DNA from: Clostridia bacterium
GTDB taxonomy: Bacteria; Bacillota; Clostridia; Oscillospirales; CAG-272
Assembly (NCBI GenBank): GCA_017472695.1
Contig: JAFUOQ010000013.1
Span: 1-64,000, forward strand
Reading direction: 5' to 3'
DNA length: 64,000 bases
The notes under the pieces are model-generated. The model did not search any database, was not told the DNA's origin, and saw only the letters and a list, made by a program, of their open reading frames with translations. The translations under genes were made by a program, and so were the position numbers. Every line of letters begins with the position of its first letter. The stretch's first letter is position 1. This document shows, in pieces, positions 16,350 to 25,143 of the stretch.

Positions 16350-18197
16350 ATGACTGATACAAGGCTAGAGTATTTGCGCAATAAAGCAGCCGCCTTACCA
16401 TATAGACCTGGTGTTTATATAATGAAGGATAAATCCGGCAAGGTAATATATGTCGGCAAGTCGCGAGCCTTAAAAGACCGTGTTTCTCAATATTTTCATC
16501 TTTCCTCCGATGCAAATATAAAAACAATAAGAATGGTATCACAGGTTAACGACTTTGAAACTATATTATGTGATACCGAAATGGAGGCGTTAGCGCTTGA
16601 AAACACAAAAATAAAGCAATATAACCCTAAGTATAATATTCTCTTGAAGGACGCGAAATCGTATCCATATATTAAGCTAACCATGAACGAGGAATACCCA
16701 AGGGTTATAATGACAAGAAAAAGAGCACTTGACGGAGCAAAGTATTTTGGTCCTTATTCTGGGACATCAATTGTGTATTCGGTTATTGGTACTCTTGAAA
16801 GAATATTTGGTATACCAAAGTGTAATCATTCATTTCCAAAGGACATCGGCAAGGCGCGTCCTTGTATATATAAGCAAATGGGCAGATGCGTTTCTCCTTG
16901 TGATAACTCTATATCCCGAGAGGATTATTATACAATGATGGAGTGTGCACAGGATGTATTGAGAGGAAATATCAAAAAAGCAACCGACACTCTAACTGAA
17001 CAAATGCTTGATTTTGCGGAAAATGAAAAATTTGAAGAGGCAGCAAGATGTCGTGATGGAATAGATGCATTAAAGCAATTGCGCCAAAGACAGAAGGTTG
17101 TCGGTGCGCCTAATGACGAATATGATATTATAGCTGTTTATAGTGATGAGCTTACAACCGCAATTTCCATATTCTATGTAAGAAGTGGAATTATAAGTGA
17201 TAACGTTAGTTTTGTTTATGGAACATATGAGATTTCTAGTAGCAATAGTTATGAATTTATGACTCCATTTATAACAGAGCTCTACACAAGAAGAGAATAT
17301 ATTCCAAAGGAAATATTGCTTTCTTTTGAGTATAACCAAGATGAGCTTACTCTTGTGAACGAATATATAAGTAAGATTGCAGGGCGAAAGATTACTGTTC
17401 GTACACCTCAAAAGGGCGACATGAAAAAAATGTGCGAAATGGTATATGATAATGCCAAGGAACAGGCAATTCAATATAAGAACAAAACAGAGGAAGATTC
17501 AAAGGTTTTGGTTAAATTGGCGGAGCTGTTAGGTCTTGAATATATTCCGGAAAGAATAGAAGCATACGACATTTCTAATTTAGGAAATGAGCATATTACA
17601 GCAGGAATGATAGTTTCTGAAAACGGAAAGCTAAAGAAAAGCGATTATAGATTTTTCAAAATAAAAAATCAAACAGGAGTTGACGACTATTCGGCTATGC
17701 GTGAAACGATAAGACGTAGGCTTGAACATTTGTCTGATAGTGATGGTAGCTTTTCTAAAATGCCGGATTTGATTTTGCTTGATGGTGGTATGACTCATGT
17801 TTCATGTGTAAAAGAGGTGCTAGAGGAGCTAAATATAGAAATACCTGTATTTGGTATGGTGAAGGATGAGCACCACAAAACAAGAACTATAGTTACTGAA
17901 AACGAGGAGATTAGCATAGCAAAGGAGCAATCGGTATTTATCTTTGCTTATAAGCTACAAGAAGAGGTACACAGATTTACCGTTTCGAAGATGGATAATG
18001 CAAAAAGGAAAACATTGAAAAAATCCTATCTTGAAAATATTGATGGAATAGGTGCAAAAAAAGCAAAATTATTAATAGCACACTTTAAAACTCTTGGTGC
18101 AATTAAAAACGCAACAGCAGAGGAGCTTACAAAGGTAAAGGGTATAAGTCTTCAAAATGCTAATGAAATAATTGAATTTTTAAAGGAATATAGATAA
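16350..18197 (+). CDS. uvrC: UvrABC excinuclease subunit C
   Basis: A 615-residue nucleotide-excision-repair nuclease that cuts both sides of a lesion. The N-terminal GIY-YIG domain (PGVYIMKDKSGKVIYVGKS) makes the 3' cut. A UVR segment (ENEKFEEAARCRDGIDAL) contacts UvrB. The RNase-H-like domain (EAYDISNLGNEHITAGMIV, LILLDGG) makes the 5' cut, and tandem helix-hairpin-helix motifs end the protein (IDGIGAKKAKLL, VKGISLQNANEI). The start has an AAAGGAGG ribosome site. First gene of uvrC-rsmD-coaD. Confidence 0.97.
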   Translation: MTDTRLEYLRNKAAALPYRPGVYIMKDKSGKVIYVGKSRALKDRVSQYFHLSSDANIKTIRMVSQVNDFETILCDTEMEALALENTKIKQYNPKYNILLKDAKSYPYIKLTMNEEYPRVIMTRKRALDGAKYFGPYSGTSIVYSVIGTLERIFGIPKCNHSFPKDIGKARPCIYKQMGRCVSPCDNSISREDYYTMMECAQDVLRGNIKKATDTLTEQMLDFAENEKFEEAARCRDGIDALKQLRQRQKVVGAPNDEYDIIAVYSDELTTAISIFYVRSGIISDNVSFVYGTYEISSSNSYEFMTPFITELYTRREYIPKEILLSFEYNQDELTLVNEYISKIAGRKITVRTPQKGDMKKMCEMVYDNAKEQAIQYKNKTEEDSKVLVKLAELLGLEYIPERIEAYDISNLGNEHITAGMIVSENGKLKKSDYRFFKIKNQTGVDDYSAMRETIRRRLEHLSDSDGSFSKMPDLILLDGGMTHVSCVKEVLEELNIEIPVFGMVKDEHHKTRTIVTENEEISIAKEQSVFIFAYKLQEEVHRFTVSKMDNAKRKTLKKSYLENIDGIGAKKAKLLIAHFKTLGAIKNATAEELTKVKGISLQNANEIIEFLKEYR

Positions 18198-18198
18198 T

Positions 18199-18759
18199 AT
18201 GAAAATAATTACAGGACTTGCAAAGGGAATGAATCTTGAAACTTTAGAAGGGGATGCAACCCGTCCAACCTCACAAAGAGTTAAAGAGGCGGTGTTTTCA
18301 ATGCTTCAATTTGATATTGAGGGTGCTCGCGTGCTTGATTTGTTTGCAGGTAGCGGTCAATTAGGACTTGAGGCTTTGAGCAGAGGGGCAAGCAAGGCTA
18401 CATTTTGTGATTTGTCAAGAGATGCAACCGATATTATAATGAGAAATGCAAAGAAATCACGGCTCTTCGACAAATGTAGAATATCTACTTGTGATTACAA
18501 TCAAATGATAAGAGGAATTGCGGGAAAGGAACAATATGATATTATATTTATTGATCCACCATATAAGCTTGATTGCATTAGTGATGTGTTAAAAAAACTC
18601 TGTGATTCAAAGGCTGTAGCATCTAATGCGTTTATCGTGTGCGAAAGTGGAAAAGAAGACATTTTCCAAGGTGATGAAAAATTAAAATCAAAATTTGAAA
18701 TTCAAAAGCAAGCAAGATATTCAATTAGCTATATTACAGTATTAAGACCAATTATATAA
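18199..18759 (+). CDS. rsmD: 16S rRNA (guanine-966-N2)-methyltransferase
   Basis: A 186-residue Rossmann-fold methyltransferase. The N-terminal GDATRPTSQRVKEAVFSML, the SAM-binding VLDLFAGSGQLGLEALSRGA and the catalytic IDPPY are all present, and together they define RsmD. It modifies G966 (E. coli numbering) of 16S rRNA during 30S assembly. It starts one base after the uvrC stop without a strong ribosome site, so coupling to uvrC is likely, and is followed by coaD, the common neighbour of rsmD. Confidence 0.93.
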   Translation: MKIITGLAKGMNLETLEGDATRPTSQRVKEAVFSMLQFDIEGARVLDLFAGSGQLGLEALSRGASKATFCDLSRDATDIIMRNAKKSRLFDKCRISTCDYNQMIRGIAGKEQYDIIFIDPPYKLDCISDVLKKLCDSKAVASNAFIVCESGKEDIFQGDEKLKSKFEIQKQARYSISYITVLRPII

Positions 18760-18777
18760 ATTACGAAAGGAAAGAAA

Positions 18778-19269
18778 ATGAAAGCAATAGTAACAGGTAG
18801 CTTTGACCCATTTACACTTGGACATTTAGAGATAGTTAAATATGCTTTAAGTAAATACGATACTGTTTATGTTGTTGCATTAAATAATGAAGAAAAAAGC
18901 TATATGTTTTCTCTTGAAGAAAGAAAAAAGCTTATTGAGCTTTCGCTTTCTAATCTTGACAATGTGGTGGTTGACGCGTATGGTGGATTAACCGCTGATT
19001 TCATGAATATTAATGGTATAACACATATCGTGCGCGGAGTCAGGAACGAAGCTGACAGAGAGTATGAAATTAATCTTGCAAACAAAATGAAGGAATTTAA
19101 TCCTATCTTTGAAACCGAGCTTATAAATTGTAGTGAAGAATACAAAGATATAAGTTCAACGGATGTTAGATATAGAATAGAGAAAAAATTACCACTTTAC
19201 TCCACACTTCATCCAAATGCAGTTGAAGAAATCGAAAAAAGTACAAAAAACAAGACAAATAACATTTAA
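18778..19269 (+). CDS. coaD: Phosphopantetheine adenylyltransferase
   Basis: The fourth step of coenzyme A synthesis: 4'-phosphopantetheine plus ATP gives dephospho-CoA. A nucleotidyltransferase of 163 residues with GSFDPFTLGHLEIV (T/HxGH motif) near the start, HIVRGVRNEADREYE, and the ISSTDVRYRI signature near the end. An AAAGGAAAG ribosome site precedes the ATG. Last gene before a strong terminator. Confidence 0.95.
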   Translation: MKAIVTGSFDPFTLGHLEIVKYALSKYDTVYVVALNNEEKSYMFSLEERKKLIELSLSNLDNVVVDAYGGLTADFMNINGITHIVRGVRNEADREYEINLANKMKEFNPIFETELINCSEEYKDISSTDVRYRIEKKLPLYSTLHPNAVEEIEKSTKNKTNNI

Positions 19270-19276
19270 AATGTGC

Positions 19277-19306
19277 AAATGGTGCGACAATTCGCACCAT
19301 TTTTTT
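19277..19306 (+). terminator. Intrinsic terminator after coaD
   Basis: AAATGGTGCGA and TCGCACCATTT form a strong stem with a four-base loop and a T run. The rest of 19307-19540 has no gene: it is very AT-rich, holds phased TGAAAATT repeats and one isolated AAAGTGGAG at 19331. Confidence 0.85.
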
Positions 19307-19543
19307 GTTTTCAAAATCGTTTTTGAAAGCAAAGTGGAGAAAATGGAATTTTTGAAAATTATGAAAAATACCGTTGTCAAAAAATGATAAATGCAAAAAA
19401 TTTAGTGAAAATTTGATGAAAATTGTGAAAATTTGTAGCTTTATAAAAAGCCTCAAAGTCCCTGATTTTTAAGGAAAAACAAACATTTTATGCAATTGTC
19501 GCAAAAAAAATGAATTTTTTTAAAATTTTTTTTCAAAAAACTA

Positions 19544-19572
19544 TTGCAATTTTCAAATATATAGGTTATAAT
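19544..19572 (+). promoter_or_regulatory. Promoter of mraZ and the dcw cluster
   Basis: TTGCAA (19544-19549), 17-bp spacer, TATAAT (19567-19572). The start site should fall near 19579, just before the GTGG repeats. Confidence 0.75.
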
Positions 19573-19580
19573 GGTGTTAC

Positions 19581-19620
19581 AAAAGTGGTGAAAAGTGGAG
19601 TAAACGTGGCTTGAAGTGGA
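19581..19620 (+). promoter_or_regulatory. MraZ operator, four phased GTGG repeats
   Basis: GTGG occurs at 19585, 19595, 19606 and 19616, spaced 10, 11 and 10 bp, mostly within AAAGTGG(A/T)G contexts. Known MraZ proteins bind tandem TGGG- or AAGTG-type repeats at helical spacing in front of their own gene. Position between the promoter and mraZ fits autorepression. Confidence 0.75.
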
Positions 19621-19638
19621 GTGAAAGGAGGACTAAAA

Positions 19639-20061
19639 ATGCTTTACGGTAGATACGAACACACAGTTGACGCTAAAAACAGAGTATTTGTACCCGCAAA
19701 GTATAAAGAGGTTCTCGGTAGCTCATTTAAGCTTACATACAATGGTTTTACAAACTGCATTCTTCTTTATACAGAAAGAGAATGGGAAAAGTTTGAAGAA
19801 AAAATCTCTACACTCCCAACATTAGAGTTTGAAAATTATATCCGTCAGGTTTATTCAAATACAGTTGACGTTCAAATTGACTCACAAGGACGCTTTGTTA
19901 TTCCACAGTTCTTAAAAGAGCAGGTTGGAATAGAAAAGGACGTTCTCTTTATGGGTGTTGGTACACATATTGAGATTTGGTCAAAGCAGGGTTTCCAAGA
20001 AAAACAAAAGACAGTAGATATGAACGAAATCAAGAAGTTAATGATTCAAATGAGATTTTAA
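19639..20061 (+). CDS. mraZ: Transcriptional regulator MraZ
   Basis: A 140-residue, ring-forming DNA-binding protein with two AbrB-like swapped-hairpin repeats, one near residues 5-50 (DAKNRVFVPAKYK) and one near 75-125 (DSQGRFVIPQFLKE). It heads the division and cell wall cluster and normally represses it. I use the ATG at 19639, after AAAGGAGG, and not the in-frame GTG at 19621, which overlaps the operator and the ribosome site. Four GTGG repeats lie immediately upstream. Confidence 0.95.
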   Translation: MLYGRYEHTVDAKNRVFVPAKYKEVLGSSFKLTYNGFTNCILLYTEREWEKFEEKISTLPTLEFENYIRQVYSNTVDVQIDSQGRFVIPQFLKEQVGIEKDVLFMGVGTHIEIWSKQGFQEKQKTVDMNEIKKLMIQMRF

Positions 20062-20071
20062 GGAGTAAAAC

Positions 20072-21007
20072 ATGGATTTTTCACATTATCCGGTTATGTT
20101 CTTCGAGTGTATTGAAGGACTTGATATTAAGCCGAATGGTATCTATGTTGACTGCACTGCAGGCGGTGGTGGTCATTCCGAAGGAATCTTAAAAAAAATA
20201 GAAAATGGAAAATTAATTTCAATAGATCAGGACGACAATGCGCTTTTAGCATGCAAGAATAGATTTTTACAATATGGGGACAAATCAATTCTCGTGAAAA
20301 GCAATTTTTCCGAGCTTGGACGTGTCCTCGACGATTTAAATATAGACCATATAGATGGTGTAATAATGGATTTAGGTGTCTCGTCTCATCAACTTGACAC
20401 TCCAGAACGTGGGTTCTCGTATAATTGTGACGCAAACCTTGATATGCGAATGAACCCACTTTCTCCTCTTTCTGCATATGATGTTGTAAACACATATTCT
20501 GAATATGAGCTTAAGAGAATAATTAGAGAATATGGAGAAGAAAAGTTTGCACATATAATTGCAAGAAACATTGTAAAAGAAAGAGAAATTGCACCGATAA
20601 AAACTACAAGTGAGCTAGTAGAGGTTATAAAAAAATCAATTCCTGTAGGGGCAGCAAGAAAAGAAGCACAGCACCCAGCGAAAAGAACATTTCAAGCAAT
20701 AAGAATAGAAGTAAATCACGAGCTTGATGTAATCACACCGGCTATCGACGCGGCAATTAGCAGATTGAACGCAGGCGGACGCATCGTAATTATGACATTC
20801 CATTCGCTTGAAGATAGAATTGTTAAAAGCTCTTTTAATACATATGCACAAGGCTGTATATGTCCAAAGGATTTTCCCATTTGCGTATGTGGCAACAAGC
20901 CAAAAATTAAAATAATTAATAAAAAACCAATTACTGCAAGTCAAGAAGAGCTGGAAAAGAACTCTCGTTCCAAATGTGCAAAATTAAGAATTGCAGAAAG
21001 ACTATAA
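20072..21007 (+). CDS. rsmH: 16S rRNA (cytosine-1402-N4)-methyltransferase
   Basis: A 311-residue SAM-dependent enzyme, formerly MraW, that methylates C1402 in the 30S P site. Seen: HYPVMFFECIEGL at the N terminus, the SAM loop VDCTAGGGGHSEGIL, DLGVSSHQLDTPERGFSY, HPAKRTFQAIRIEVN and FHSLEDRIVK. The position after mraZ is conserved across bacteria. The AGGAG ribosome site follows the mraZ stop directly. Confidence 0.97.
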   Translation: MDFSHYPVMFFECIEGLDIKPNGIYVDCTAGGGGHSEGILKKIENGKLISIDQDDNALLACKNRFLQYGDKSILVKSNFSELGRVLDDLNIDHIDGVIMDLGVSSHQLDTPERGFSYNCDANLDMRMNPLSPLSAYDVVNTYSEYELKRIIREYGEEKFAHIIARNIVKEREIAPIKTTSELVEVIKKSIPVGAARKEAQHPAKRTFQAIRIEVNHELDVITPAIDAAISRLNAGGRIVIMTFHSLEDRIVKSSFNTYAQGCICPKDFPICVCGNKPKIKIINKKPITASQEELEKNSRSKCAKLRIAERL

Positions 21008-21034
21008 GAACTATAAAACAGGGGGATGTTTAAA

Positions 21035-21340
21035 ATGTACGGCACAACAATGAAGAATTACAACGTAAATAGAGCATCCATCGCAAAGGATGAAAGTAAG
21101 AGTGCATTCTCTAAAAAAGAAGCAACCGTTAAGAATAAAAAGAGCAAGAAGACCGAAGATAAAGATACAAGATATGTGAAAATTAAGTCTTCTAGCAAAG
21201 CTGACAGGGTTGAAGTAGTTGACGAGCATGTTGAGGATACAGGCTTTTCAAGAAAAGATTTTCCAATCCCTTCTGTAATAATAACAGTACTTATGACTAT
21301 GATGTTACTTGTTGTTACAGTAGGTCTTTTAGGTGTGTAA
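21035..21340 (+). CDS. Small membrane protein at the ftsL position, 101 aa
   Basis: I do not recognise a family. About 75 residues of highly charged, Lys-rich cytoplasmic-looking sequence are followed by one hydrophobic segment (about 79-100), and the protein ends one residue after it. It occupies the place of ftsL between rsmH and the PBP gene. FtsL normally has a short cytoplasmic tail, a membrane helix and an extracytoplasmic coiled coil; here there is no extracytoplasmic part at all. The ATG at 21035 is spaced nine bases from GGGGG; an ATG at 21026 is too close. A terminator follows, setting it apart from the PBP gene. It could be a divergent FtsL or an unrelated tail-anchored protein. 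Confidence 0.75.
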   Translation: MYGTTMKNYNVNRASIAKDESKSAFSKKEATVKNKKSKKTEDKDTRYVKIKSSSKADRVEVVDEHVEDTGFSRKDFPIPSVIITVLMTMMLLVVTVGLLGV

Positions 21341-21364
21341 TTTTTCAGATGAATATAAAGAGAT

Positions 21365-21393
21365 AAGTCTCGGCAAAAGCCGAGACTTTTTTC
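21365..21393 (+). terminator. Intrinsic terminator inside the dcw cluster
   Basis: AAGTCTCGGC, AAAA loop, GCCGAGACTT, then T residues. It separates mraZ-rsmH-small membrane protein from the PBP/mur genes. Confidence 0.85.
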
Positions 21394-21449
21394 ATATAAA
21401 TTCCTTTTTGCAAATATAATTAAATATAAAGAGGAAAGAGGTTGAATGT

Positions 21450-23678
21450 ATGACCAAGGAAAAAAACAGAAAAATAACTAAAAGAGGAACTTTTTTATTG
21501 TTCTTCTTTATATTTTTGGCCATTATTATAACGATAACATTATTTAAAATACAAATTTTAGGTTATGATGACTTTCAAAAAAATGTAATTGAGCAGTTGA
21601 CCGTAGAAACAAATGTTAATCCATTGAGAGGAAAGATATATGATAGAAACGGCGTAACTCTGGCTAGTAATAAAACTGTATGGGTGCTTTACCTTGTGCC
21701 AAAAAAAATTTCAAATCCAGAGTTTATTGCTAAGGAAATATCAAATATATTAGAATGTGATTATGATTCAGTTTTAAACAAGGCAAAAAAGACTGGATAC
21801 AAATATCAAGTAATTGATATTGATTTAAATGAAGAACAAGCAAAAAAAATTAGAGAATTTATTGATAAGTATTCATTAACTGATCAAATTCAATTAAATG
21901 CTAGCAGTGAACGGTACTATCCGCTTTCAAGTCTAGCATCACATACACTTGGCTTTGTAAATGCTGATGGTGTTGGAATATATGGTCTTGAAAAGGTTTA
22001 CAATAATATTTTAGAGGGAACAAGTGGTAAATATATTACAGCACAAGATGCTCAAAGCTCTGATATGCCATTTCAGTATGAAACTTATATAGAAAGTGAA
22101 AATGGTTACAATCTTGTTTCAACAATTGATACATATATACAATATCAACTTGAATTACAGCTAGAAACAGCAGCAATAGAGTCAGGTGCTCAGAATAGAG
22201 CGGCAGGAATAGTAATGAACCCAAAAACGGGCGAGATCTACGCAATGGCGGTATATCCTGATTTTAATTTAAACGAGCCATATGTTTTAGATGAACTATC
22301 TCAAGCTAAATTGGACGAATATCAAAAGGATACAAAGGAATATAGAAACGCTTATTTGAATTTGCTTTATACGATGTGGAATAATAAAGCAGTTACAGAG
22401 CTTTATGAGCCAGGCTCTACTTTTAAGCTTGTTACAACCTCTGTAGCGCTTGAAACAAAAGCTGCCTCACTAGCAAATAGATATATATGCACAGGTTCAT
22501 TGAAAATAGATGGTTATTATCGTGCTATCAGCTGTCATAAGCGCAAAGGACACGGAAATTTAACCTTTGCAGAGGCACTGCAACAATCCTGTAATCCATC
22601 TATGATGAAGCTTGCGTTTTCTATCGGAAAAGAAAAATTTTATGATTATTTTCAAAAATTTGGATACACATCAAAAACAGGTATAGATTTACCATCAGAG
22701 GCAAGCGGTTATTACCATAGCTATGATGATTTCTCTAATGTTTCACTCGCTGTTTATTCATTTGGGCAAACATTTAAAACAACCGCAATTCAGCAATTAA
22801 GGGCAGTTTCGGTTGTTGCTAATGGTGGGTATTTAGTAGAGCCACATCTAATAAAATCAATTGTTGACAACGAAGGAAACACTGTATACGAATACGAAAC
22901 GGAAAAAAGCGAACAAATTATTGATGCTGATGTGTGCAAGACAATATCACAAATATTAAAGGAAGGCGTTGATGGTGAGGGTGGCGCCAAAAATGCGTAC
23001 GTAGCAGGATATTCAATAGCCGCCAAAACAGGCACATCAGAAAAGAAGGATAAATATGATGAAAATGGTCAAACATCTTATAGAGTTTCCTCATGTGTAG
23101 CCTATGGTCCTTCAGAGGATGCGGAGGTAGCTGTCATTATATTGGTGGATGAACCAACTGTGGGAAGTAAATACGGAAGTGTAGTTGCAGCGCCTTATGT
23201 AGGTAATTTAATGGAGGATATTTTGCCTTATTTAGGCATAGAGGCGGTTTATAACGAGAATGATATTGAGCATATCGAAATAGAAATTCCAGATGTGATA
23301 AATAAGTCATTAGGGGAGGCGGAAATACAGTTAAAAGATGCTGGTATAGCTTATGAAATTATAGGTGAAGGGGAAGAGGTGATTTCTCAAATGCCTATAG
23401 GAGGTACCAAAATATATAAAAAAAGCGGCAAGGTCTTAATTTACACAGGTCAGGATTTAGAAACTCATACATATATACCAAATGTTGTTGGAAAAACGGC
23501 AGAACAGGCGAATTTAATACTAACAAATAGCAGGTTAAATATAGAAATTGATGGTGCAACCAACTTTGTTTTTGGGAAAAGTGCAATCGTTACAGAGCAG
23601 TATCCGATTGCAGGGACATCTGTACCTATAGGAACTGTAGTAAAAATTAAAATAATGTTTACTGACGAGGAGGATTAG
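21450..23678 (+). CDS. Penicillin-binding protein 2 / SpoVD type transpeptidase with PASTA domains
   Basis: A class B PBP of 742 residues that crosslinks peptidoglycan for septum or spore cortex. It has an N-terminal membrane helix (about 14-35), a dimerisation domain (PLRGKIYDRNGVTLA), and a transpeptidase domain with catalytic Ser323 in STFK, SCN near 380 and KTGT near 526. Two PASTA domains follow (about 615-675 and 676-740), as in SpoVD and some FtsI proteins. The place upstream of murE fits both FtsI and SpoVD, and the sequence alone does not decide. An AAAGAGG ribosome site precedes the ATG. Confidence 0.93.
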   Translation: MTKEKNRKITKRGTFLLFFFIFLAIIITITLFKIQILGYDDFQKNVIEQLTVETNVNPLRGKIYDRNGVTLASNKTVWVLYLVPKKISNPEFIAKEISNILECDYDSVLNKAKKTGYKYQVIDIDLNEEQAKKIREFIDKYSLTDQIQLNASSERYYPLSSLASHTLGFVNADGVGIYGLEKVYNNILEGTSGKYITAQDAQSSDMPFQYETYIESENGYNLVSTIDTYIQYQLELQLETAAIESGAQNRAAGIVMNPKTGEIYAMAVYPDFNLNEPYVLDELSQAKLDEYQKDTKEYRNAYLNLLYTMWNNKAVTELYEPGSTFKLVTTSVALETKAASLANRYICTGSLKIDGYYRAISCHKRKGHGNLTFAEALQQSCNPSMMKLAFSIGKEKFYDYFQKFGYTSKTGIDLPSEASGYYHSYDDFSNVSLAVYSFGQTFKTTAIQQLRAVSVVANGGYLVEPHLIKSIVDNEGNTVYEYETEKSEQIIDADVCKTISQILKEGVDGEGGAKNAYVAGYSIAAKTGTSEKKDKYDENGQTSYRVSSCVAYGPSEDAEVAVIILVDEPTVGSKYGSVVAAPYVGNLMEDILPYLGIEAVYNENDIEHIEIEIPDVINKSLGEAEIQLKDAGIAYEIIGEGEEVISQMPIGGTKIYKKSGKVLIYTGQDLETHTYIPNVVGKTAEQANLILTNSRLNIEIDGATNFVFGKSAIVTEQYPIAGTSVPIGTVVKIKIMFTDEED

Positions 23679-23679
23679 A

Positions 23680-25143
23680 ATGAAGTTAAAAGACCTCTTA
23701 AAATCTGTAAAAATAATAGATACAAATATGAATTTAGATATTGTGATCGAAAGAATCGCTTCCGACTCGCGCAAAATCGGAAAAAAGGATGTTTTTGTAG
23801 CAATACATGGTGAAAGTAAGGATGGTAATGATTTTATTTTTGATGCTTTAGAAAAAGGTGCATTTGCTGTTATTACAGACAAAAAATGTGAAAGTAAGGA
23901 TATTCCTTACATATTGGTTGAAAACGCAAGGGGAACACTTGCAAGAATGTGGTCAAATTTCTATGATAATCCTACTAAAAATATGAAAATAATATCGATA
24001 ACAGGAACAAATGGAAAAAGCTCGACAGCGGAATTTTTATATTCAATATTAAAAGCTTCGGGCAAAAGGTGTGGCTTGATATCAACCATTAGGTGCTTGA
24101 TAAATAATGAAGAGCTTGACATTGGTGGTGGTAGTGAGGTTAGCGATAAGTATTCAGCAATGACAACACCAGATCCTGAAATATTATATTATATATTTAA
24201 ATTAATGAAGGAAAAAAATGTTGAATATGTGGTTTTAGAAACCTCGTCACATGCTTTAAAGCAAAGAAAGCTTGATGGGCTTGATATTTTAATAGGAGCA
24301 TTTACAAATCTCTCACATGAGCATTTAGACTATCATAAAAGCATGGATGATTATTGCAAAGCAAAGGAGCTTTTATTAGAAAAAAGTGAGAAATGTATTA
24401 TAAATATAGATGATTGTTATGGAAAATTTCTATATTCAAAATACCTTCATAAAGCATATTCGGTTTCCTGTATGCAAAAATCTGATTTTTATGCAAACGG
24501 CATATATTGTGATGAAAAAGGGTGTAAATTTACATTTGGTTTTAATAATGATAACCTTTGTATAAAAACCAAAATTTGTGGAAATTTCGCCGTTTATAAT
24601 GCCTTGATGGCTATATCAATAGCAAAAATGGTTGGTATAGATAACAAAAGCATAGAAAATGGTATTTTGTCGGTTGAGGCAATAAAGGGAAGGCTTGAAA
24701 AATATAGAGATAAAAGCATTTATATTGACTATGCGCATACACCATATGCTACAAAATTGGTTCTTGAATCAATAAAAAAAATTGAGAAAAATAAAAAAAT
24801 AATTGTATTGTTCGGTTGTGGAGGAGATAGAGATAAGGAAAAAAGAAGCGAAATAGGAAAAATTTGTTCAGCTTATGCAGATGTTTTAATAATCACCTCT
24901 GATAATTCCAGAGGAGAAGAGCCGATGGCGATAATTAGAGATATTCTTTCTGGAGTTGACAAAAGTAAAATGCATTTAATTATTCCCTCAAGAAAGCAGG
25001 CGATACTATATGGAGCTAATATGTTGAAGGAAGATAATGTCCTTCTACTTCTCGGTAAAGGTCATGAAAATTATGAAATTGACAAGAATGGCAAGCATTT
25101 TTTTGATGAAAGATTGATTTTAGACGAGGCATTTAAGCAATGA
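23680..25143 (+). CDS. murE: UDP-MurNAc-tripeptide synthetase, diaminopimelate type
   Basis: Adds the third amino acid to UDP-MurNAc-Ala-Glu in the cytoplasm. The ATP loop is ITGTNGKSSTAEF (about 108-120), with TSSHALKQRKL and DYAHTP further on. The substrate-selecting stretch reads SDNSRGEEP (near residue 407), close to the DNPR form that goes with meso-diaminopimelate; lysine-adding enzymes differ there. It starts one base after the PBP stop with a GAGGA ribosome site and overlaps murF. Confidence 0.93.
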   Translation: MKLKDLLKSVKIIDTNMNLDIVIERIASDSRKIGKKDVFVAIHGESKDGNDFIFDALEKGAFAVITDKKCESKDIPYILVENARGTLARMWSNFYDNPTKNMKIISITGTNGKSSTAEFLYSILKASGKRCGLISTIRCLINNEELDIGGGSEVSDKYSAMTTPDPEILYYIFKLMKEKNVEYVVLETSSHALKQRKLDGLDILIGAFTNLSHEHLDYHKSMDDYCKAKELLLEKSEKCIINIDDCYGKFLYSKYLHKAYSVSCMQKSDFYANGIYCDEKGCKFTFGFNNDNLCIKTKICGNFAVYNALMAISIAKMVGIDNKSIENGILSVEAIKGRLEKYRDKSIYIDYAHTPYATKLVLESIKKIEKNKKIIVLFGCGGDRDKEKRSEIGKICSAYADVLIITSDNSRGEEPMAIIRDILSGVDKSKMHLIIPSRKQAILYGANMLKEDNVLLLLGKGHENYEIDKNGKHFFDERLILDEAFKQ

